64,000 nucleotides of DNA from Flaveria trinervia (lineage: Eukaryota; Streptophyta; Magnoliopsida; Asterales; Asteraceae), in assembly GCA_025506515.1 (NCBI GenBank), contig CM046451.1:42241701-42305700 (forward strand), written 5' to 3'. Below are positions 58,379 to 64,000 of the stretch, piece by piece; within the stretch, counting starts at the first letter, position 1, and each line of letters begins with the position of its first letter. The notes below the pieces were generated by a model. It worked only from the letters and a program-made list of their open reading frames with translations. It made no database searches and had not been told where the DNA came from. The translations under genes were made by a program, and so were the position numbers.

Positions 58379-59508
58379 TTGTTCTCCAAGGCCTCTCTCC
58401 AAGAATCTAAACTGTGGCATAGAAGGCTGGGTCATGTTAATCTCAAAAACATGAATCAGCTGATCCAGAAGAGTTTAGTGAGAGGTCTTCCAATAAAGGA
58501 GTTCAATTGTGATGAAATCTGCACTGCATGCTTAAAAGGGAAACAACATAAAGTTTCATTCCCAACCACAGAAGAATCCAAGTCTAATGCCTGCTTACAA
58601 CTACTGCACATGGATCTTTTTGGTCCTGTGAAGGTAATGAGTATGGCAAAGAAGAAATACTGTTTGGTAATTGTGGATGATTACTCTAGATATGTATGGA
58701 CCTTCTTCTTGCATTCAAAGGATGAGGCTGCTCAGTCCATTATGAACTTTGTGTTACACGTTGAGAAGCATTATTCCCTACCAGTTAAGTGTGTGAGGAG
58801 TGACAATGGTACTGAATTTAGAAACCACACTCTTGATGAGTTTTACTTGTCAAAGGGAATCAAGAGGCAGTATAGCATCCCAAGGACTCCAGAGCAAAAT
58901 GGAGTAGTGGAGAGAAAGAACAGGACCCTCATTGAAGCTGCAAGGTCCATGTTGGCTGATTCTGGTCTGCCACTGACTTTTTGGGCTGAAGCTGTCAATA
59001 CAGCTTGCTATGTACAGAATAGAGTACTAGTAAATCAGAGGTTGATGAAGACTCCATATGAAATTCTTCATTATTTGGCCCCTTTGATTTCATTCTTTAG
59101 AGCATTTGGGTGTCCCTGTTACATTCTCAACACAAATGATCAACTCCAAAAGTTTGATTCTAAGGTGGATGCAGGTATTTTGTTGGGTATTCATCCACTT
59201 ACAAGGCTTATAGAGTATTCAACTGTCAGACAAAGATAGTTGAAGAAACCTTGCATGTGAAGTTCAATGAATCCCCTAAGGATACAATTCCACAAAACCC
59301 TGTGGAGTTGTTTGATCTGGACATTCTGCAATATGTTCCTTATCAACCACCTGTTGTTGCAGATCATATGAATCCATTATCTTCTGTAGCTAGTCATCCA
59401 TCTGGTGTTACTGATGATGATGATGATATCAGTAATCACCTTTTCAAGTTTAGTGATCAACTGCCTGACTCAGCTACACCTGATGTTCCTGTAGCTTTAG
59501 TAGCATAA
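58379..59508 (+). pseudogene. element E integrase, core intact
   Basis: Open 58379-59239: zinc domain WHRRLGHVN ... CTACLKGK; first Asp in 'LLHMDLFGPVKV' (about 58613), 'VDDYSRYVWTFF', second Asp in 'RSDNGTEF' (about 58800), Glu in 'GVVERKNRT' (about 58912). All catalytic positions are present, the only intact D-D-E set in the window. A base loss near 59178 shifts the frame in the 'FVGYSS' block. The C-terminal part continues 59251-59508 with the acidic, Asp-rich linker, ending at TAA. Confidence 0.87.
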
Positions 59509-59640
59509 TCCACAACAAATGCTGATGAGATTTCTACAACTTCAACTTCCTTTGAATTACCATCTACTGATTGGTTTCAAGGAAATGGTTCACCATCACC
59601 ATCTATTGCTGTTGAGCCTGCTACAAACACTTGCACAGAT

Positions 59641-60420
59641 CTTATTATGTACCAAGATCTGAAGAATCACCCTATGTCTCAAATCATTGGTGATATCAAT
59701 GCTGGCATTTCAACAAGAAGTCAATTGTCAAATTTCTGCTTCTATGCTCTCTTCATTAGTCAGCAAGAGCCAAAGAACTATCACATTGCTTTAAGGGACA
59801 ATGGATGGGTTGAAGCCATGCAGCTTGAGCTTGTTCAGTTCAAGAAACAACAAGTGTGGGAACTGGTTCCTCTACCTCCAGGTAAGTGTGCAATAGGCAC
59901 TAAATGGGTGTTTAGGAACAAAACTGATGAAAATGGGCTTATTGTTAAGAACAAGGCCAGACTGGTTGTACAGGGGTTTTCACAAGAGGAAGGTATTGAC
60001 TATAATGAAACCTTTGCCCCTGTAGCCAGACTGGAAGCAATTCAATTGTTTTTAGCTTATGCTGCTTATCACAACCTTAAAGTTTTTAAAATGGATGTCA
60101 AAAGTGCAATTTTTTATGGAAAAATTAAAGAAGAGGTTTATGTATGTCAACCACCAGGTTTTGAGGACAATAAACATCCTAATTGGGTGTATAAGCTTGA
60201 TAAGGCTCTCTATGGGTTGAAACAAGCTCCTAGAGCCTGGTATGAGACATTATCAGACTTTCTTCTGGAAAATAATTTCAGTAGAGGCTCCATAGATAAG
60301 ACTTTATTCATTAAGGAAGTTAGGCAGCATAATCTACTTGTTCAAATTTATGTAGATGATATTATTTTTGCATCCTCTGATCCACAGTTGTGTGATGCCT
60401 TTACAAAGTTGATTCAATAG
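59641..60420 (+). pseudogene. element E reverse transcriptase
   Basis: Open 59647-60420: 'NYHIALRDNGWVEAM', 'WELVPLPPGKCAIGTKWVFRN', 'ARLVVQGFSQEEGIDYNE', 'FAPVARLEAI', 'KMDVKSAIFYGK' (altered from the usual SAFLYG), 'YKLDKALYGLKQAPRAWYE' and catalytic YVDD at 60349-60360. Ends at TAG 60418-60420, where element B keeps CAG, so a single point change separates it from RNase H. Confidence 0.9.
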
Positions 60421-61292
60421 AAGTTTGAAATGAGTGCCATGGGAGAATTACAGTTCTTTCTGGGTTTGCAAATCAAACAAAAGGCTGATGGAATTTTCAT
60501 TCATCAGTCCAAATACACAAAAGATCTTTTGGAAAAGTTTGATCTACAAAAGTGTAAGCCCTGTTCTACTCCCATGTGCAACACCACACAACTGGATACT
60601 GATCAGAAACGTAAAGTGGTTGATGAAACACTTTACAGATGTATGATTGGGTCCTTGATGTACTTAACAGCTTCTAGACCAGATATTATGTTTGCTACGT
60701 GTGTTTGTGCTAGATTTCAGGCTGCACCTAAGGAGTCTCATTTGATTGCAGTCAAGAGGATCTTTAGATATCTGCAAGGCACTCCATCTCTAGGTTTATG
60801 GTATTCTACTAGACATTCTGGTAAATTAGTTGCTTTTTCTGACAGTGACTATGCAGGGTGTAAGTTGACAAGAAAGTCCACTTCTGGAGGATGCCAATTC
60901 TTAGGCAACTGCTTGATTTCTTGGCAGAGTAAGAAGCAGACCTCAGTTGCTACATCAACTGCTGAAGCAGAGTACATTGCTGCTGCAAGCTATACATCTC
61001 AGGTACTCTGGCTTCAAAACCAATTATTGGATTATGGCATAACAGAGACTAAGACACCATTGTTAATGGACAGCTCTTAAGCTCTTTGTATTGTCAAGAA
61101 TCCTGTCCAGCACTCTAGGACTAAACATATTGAAATCAGACACCATTTTATTAGAGATTGTTTTGAAACAGGTCTGATTGATCCAAAATTTGTTCCTAGT
61201 GCTGATGAGCTTGCAGACATTTTCATTAAGCCCTTGGATAGCACAACTTTCCAAAACCTAGTGTTAAGGCTTGGTATGCTGCAGCTAGAATA
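60421..61292 (+). pseudogene. element E RNase H, end of pol
   Basis: Open 60430-61080 with 'MSAMGELQFFLGLQIKQ', 'MIGSLMYLTASRPDIMFATC', catalytic 'FSDSDYAGC' and 'STAEAEYIAAAS'. TAA at 61078-61080 interrupts the 'MDS.ALCIVKN' block; the rest ('TKHIEIRHHFIRDC') continues in frame to ...LRLGMLQLE and TAA at about 61290. Confidence 0.88.
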
Positions 61293-62078
61293 AGTGACAA
61301 CTACTGATGATCTCAGCTCACAAGTACTGATGATCATTAGTTTATTATTGTCATATATATAAGTACTGAAGTTATTTTCCCTCCGGAAGTTTTCTTTAAA
61401 CTACTAGAGCTTAACTTCTCAGTACTCAAGTACTTTATTTGATAAAACAATTGATGTAGTTACAACAGCTGATGTAGCTACAACTACTGTTGTCAGAAAT
61501 ACAAATACGTACTGATGTCCTATGAAACATCTGAAAACAGATGAAAACGTCTCATGAGTATGTGTTGAGGAAAGTATGAAACAGCTGAAAAACAATGAAT
61601 TGACGACAACTACTGATGAGCCTTTTTGTCTTCAGTAGTTTCCCAACTGCTGTTTCTTTCTAAACAACTGAAGCAAAACCATGTCTTCAGTAGTTTCACA
61701 ACTACTGATGACTAACACCAAGTCTTCAGTTGTTTACAACAACTGATGGTAAAACCAAAGTCTTCAGTAGTTTCCCAACTACTGATGACTAACACCAAGT
61801 CCTCAGTTGTTTCACCACCTGAAGTCAAAACTGTCTTACAGTTAAAACCAAGTCTTCAGTTGTTTTATAACAACTGCTGATCACACCAATACGGTCAGTC
61901 ATTCCAACCTCTGAAAGTTAATACCACGTCATCAGTAGTTTCAACAACTGATGACTAACACCAAAACCTTCAGTCGTTTTCTAACCCTACCCTTAAATAC
62001 CTTATCCCACCTTCAGAGTTTTTACTTTCTTCTCTTCTCAAACCTAACGTTCAAAAACTCTGTAACCTCTCATCATCA
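61293..62078 (+). other. element E pol-ORF3 spacer with hairpin array
   Basis: Non-coding. Hairpins start at 61687 (TCAGTAGTT/AACTACTGA, loop TCAC), 61726 (TCAGTTGTT/AACAACTGA, loop TAC) and 61764 (as the first, loop TCCC): spacing 39 and 38, as in B and C. A TATA-like CCCTTAAATACC is at about 61990-62001, then a CT-rich leader to the ORF3 ATG at 62079 in the context TCAATGGCG. Confidence 0.75.
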
Positions 62079-63299
62079 ATGGCGACCATGCAACTAAAAC
62101 CTCGACACAACTGTGTCGCACATCTCACAAAATCGCCATACTGGACCAAGTTTCACAACGCCATTGATTTAATGGTTCAGTCACCTTACAAAACGGCTTT
62201 TCTGTTAAATCCCACCATATATGCCGAATCTCTTAACCAATTCTGGACAAACGTCACTCTTGTCTCTGAGGAGAATGACACAGAGTCTCTTCAATCGTTT
62301 GTCCATCGTCAAAAAGTGGTCATTACTCCAGACATTCTTCGCCAAACCCTCAATCTGGATGATGCCACTTTCCCAACTGGTTATCCAAAGGGCACAATAG
62401 ATCAATCATTTGCCCACCATGGATACCAGGGTAACCTGAGTGCATCTACCATATTAAAGAAACATTTCCAGGATGCCAAACGTCTCATCTTTCACATGGT
62501 AAATGTCTATCTTGCCCCCAAGACTTCATCATGGGATCAAATGTCCATAAGGTGGCAACAAGTAATGTACGCCATCCTTGAGCAACAACCTTTAAATTTT
62601 TCTGAAATACTATTTTTAGAGCTCAAGGATATGGCCCAAAAACAACTTGCTAATCGTTGGATATTATATCCTCGGTTCATAATGGCCATTATTGAAAAAC
62701 AGCTTCAAGCTGAGGGACTTGTTGGCCTGGGAGTCCCTGCTACGGTTGTATTGCCTCAAGTATACTCCCGGCACAACTCTGACCAATCACTAAAAATGGC
62801 TGCCAAGCTGCGCAAACCCACGCAGCTGGAACCCACAGCCACCACCTCCAAATCCAAAGTCCCCACCAAACCCACTAAAAAAAAGTCAAAAAAGGCTACT
62901 CAGGGAAATGAGTCCCCTGAGGATGCCCCTGCAACACAAACGCAGGCTATATCCACCGGTTATAACCCCCTAGTGGATACAAGGACTTCACCAGCCACAG
63001 CCGCTCAGGATTCCTCTCAAAAGGAGCCTGCAGCAACCAAAGAAGGGGTACCCACTAATCTGGGATCTTCCTCATTTGAGGAGATTGCCATTGAAGAGCA
63101 CCATTCTCCCCAGGTGCATACTGCTTTTACCCCATCTCCCACTGCAACCGCCCCACAAAGTCCTACTATCATTATTGCAAACATGCTGACTCAGCTGCAT
63201 GCCTCTCCTCCTCCCCAACAAACACCAACAAAGGGGAAAACCACAGTATTGAGGAAGAGGATCAACATGCTTCTGACAGCCCACAGCACGAGGGTTTAA
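62079..63299 (+). CDS. element E ORF3, N-terminal 406 codons (truncated)
   Basis: The longest uninterrupted ORF3 in the window. Starts MATMQLKPRHNCVAHLTKSP and contains 'KTAFLLNPTIYAESLNQFW', 'QKVVITPDILRQTLNLDDA', 'KRLIFHMVNVYLAPKTSSWD' and 'YPRFIMAIIE', then a Lys/Thr/Pro-rich low-complexity half. No signal peptide or membrane helix seen; the N-terminal ~230 residues look globular. The last ~18 residues are out of frame relative to C (one-base insertion near 63245), and the ORF stops at the junction with F; C has about 1,050 codons. It resembles, from memory, ORFs common in Asteraceae Copia elements. Function unknown. Confidence 0.75.
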   Translation: MATMQLKPRHNCVAHLTKSPYWTKFHNAIDLMVQSPYKTAFLLNPTIYAESLNQFWTNVTLVSEENDTESLQSFVHRQKVVITPDILRQTLNLDDATFPTGYPKGTIDQSFAHHGYQGNLSASTILKKHFQDAKRLIFHMVNVYLAPKTSSWDQMSIRWQQVMYAILEQQPLNFSEILFLELKDMAQKQLANRWILYPRFIMAIIEKQLQAEGLVGLGVPATVVLPQVYSRHNSDQSLKMAAKLRKPTQLEPTATTSKSKVPTKPTKKKSKKATQGNESPEDAPATQTQAISTGYNPLVDTRTSPATAAQDSSQKEPAATKEGVPTNLGSSSFEEIAIEEHHSPQVHTAFTPSPTATAPQSPTIIIANMLTQLHASPPPQQTPTKGKTTVLRKRINMLLTAHSTRV

Positions 63300-64000
63300 C
63301 TAATGAAAATAGGCTTATTGTTAAGAACAAGGCTAGACTGGTTGTACAAGGGTTTTCACAAGAAGAATGTATTGATTGTGATGAAACCTTTGCCCCTGTA
63401 GCCAGACTAGAGGCAATTAGATTGTTCTTAGCCTATGCTGCATTCTACAATCTTAAAGTTTTTCAAATGGATGTCAAAAGTGCATTTTTATATGTTAAAA
63501 TAAAAGAAGAGGTTTATGTGTGTCAACCACTAGGTTTTGAGGATAATAAACATCCTGATTGGGTGTATAAACTTGATAAGGCTCTTTATGGGTTGAAGCA
63601 AGCTCCTAGAGCCTGGTATGAAACACTTTCCAATTTTCTTCTTAAAAATAGTTTCACTAGAGGCTCCATAGATAAAACTTTGTTTATTAGAAGGTGGATC
63701 AGCATAAGCGACTTGTTCAAATTTATTTTGACGATATTATTTTTGCATCCTCTGATCCCCAGTTGTGTGATGATTTTACATGTTTAATGAAACAAAGGTT
63801 TGAAATGAGTGCAATGGGAGAATTACAGTTCTTTCTAGGCTTGCAAATCAAACAAAAGGCTGATGGAACCTTTATTCACCAGTCAAAATATACAAAAGAT
63901 CTTTTGAATAAGTTTGATTTACAAAATTGTAAGCCCTGTTCTACACCCATGTGCAACACCACACAACTGGATGCAGATCAGAAAGGTAAAGCTGTTGATG
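63300..64000 (+). pseudogene. element F reverse transcriptase fragment (runs off window)
   Basis: Enters RT in the middle ('NENRLIVKNKARLVVQGFSQEE'), continues 'FAPVARLEAIRLFLAY', 'QMDVKSAFLYVKIKEEVYVCQP' and 'YKLDKALYGLKQAPRAWYE', loses frame at the catalytic YVDD position (about 63720-63735) and goes on with 'MSAMGELQFFLGLQIKQKADG' and the start of the RNase H connection to 64000. Same family and strand as E but a different copy. The upstream two-thirds are absent. Confidence 0.85.

Larger units (their letters stand above)
53944..63299 (+). mobile_element. Copia element E (SIRE-like), 3' end lost
   Basis: Plus-strand member of the B/C family: 5' LTR 53944-54819, primer site 54822-54833, gag, protease, integrase, RT, RNase H, hairpin spacer and the first third of ORF3. 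At about 63296-63300 ORF3 is fused to RT sequence of a second copy (F), so the rest of ORF3, the polypurine tract and the 3' LTR are missing. It has the best-kept integrase core, RT and ORF3 of the window. Confidence 0.9.

Overview
The window is a stack of nested LTR retrotransposons from a plant nuclear genome. I recognise no host gene, no non-coding RNA gene and nothing bacterial. All recognisable coding sequence is Ty1/Copia gag, protease, integrase, reverse transcriptase and RNase H, plus an extra ORF between RNase H and the 3' LTR ('ORF3' below). The primer sites start TGGTATCAGAGC (initiator tRNA-Met type) and the intact 3' ends carry G-rich polypurine tracts. This layout resembles the SIRE/Maximus (Sirevirus) branch of Copia. 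From memory, with no search run, ORF3 most resembles ORFs abundantly annotated in Asteraceae, so a composite-family eudicot is my best guess (about 50 %).

Layout. (1) 1-3162: remnant Z, minus strand: broken Copia gag, a leader with ~22-base repeats, a primer site and the end of an LTR whose termini (TGTAATGCC...) look Ty3/Tekay-like. (2) 3163-30149: element A, plus strand, inserted in the Z LTR (duplication AGCTG/AGCCG). (3) 11924-24508: element B, minus strand, inserted in A between RNase H and ORF3 (duplication ATACA). (4) 30214-30623 and 42704-52637: element D, plus strand, truncated at both ends. It is interrupted by (5) element C, 30624-42698, minus strand (duplication GAAGA), and (6) a 2.2-kb solo LTR of the Z family, 46336-48581 (CATC). 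(7) 52638-53943: a possible decayed LTR plus unassigned AT-rich DNA. (8) 53944-63299: element E, plus strand, whose ORF3 is cut off by fusion to (9) the RT of another copy, F, running off the window. A, D and probably Z form one family; B, C, E and F another.

All copies are damaged by stops, frameshifts and deletions; E has the cleanest ORFs. Paired LTRs of B and C differ by only about 2-3 % by eye, so these are the youngest insertions.

Most interesting signal. In B and C (weaker in E) ORF3 is preceded by a plant-like core promoter: TATAAATA, a CT-rich leader and an ATGGC start 58-71 bases downstream. Upstream of it in B, C and E lies an array of short inverted repeats spaced 38-39 bases (arms TCAGTAGTT/AACTACTGA), made of the same words that fill the LTR U3. 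Element A, with unrelated repeat words (CTACGGAAGAA), has an analogous arrangement. ORF3 may therefore be transcribed from its own promoter, co-regulated with the LTR, rather than only as read-through of pol. A T-rich tract ending in TGCAGG just after the gag stop in A, B and E could be a splice acceptor for pol.
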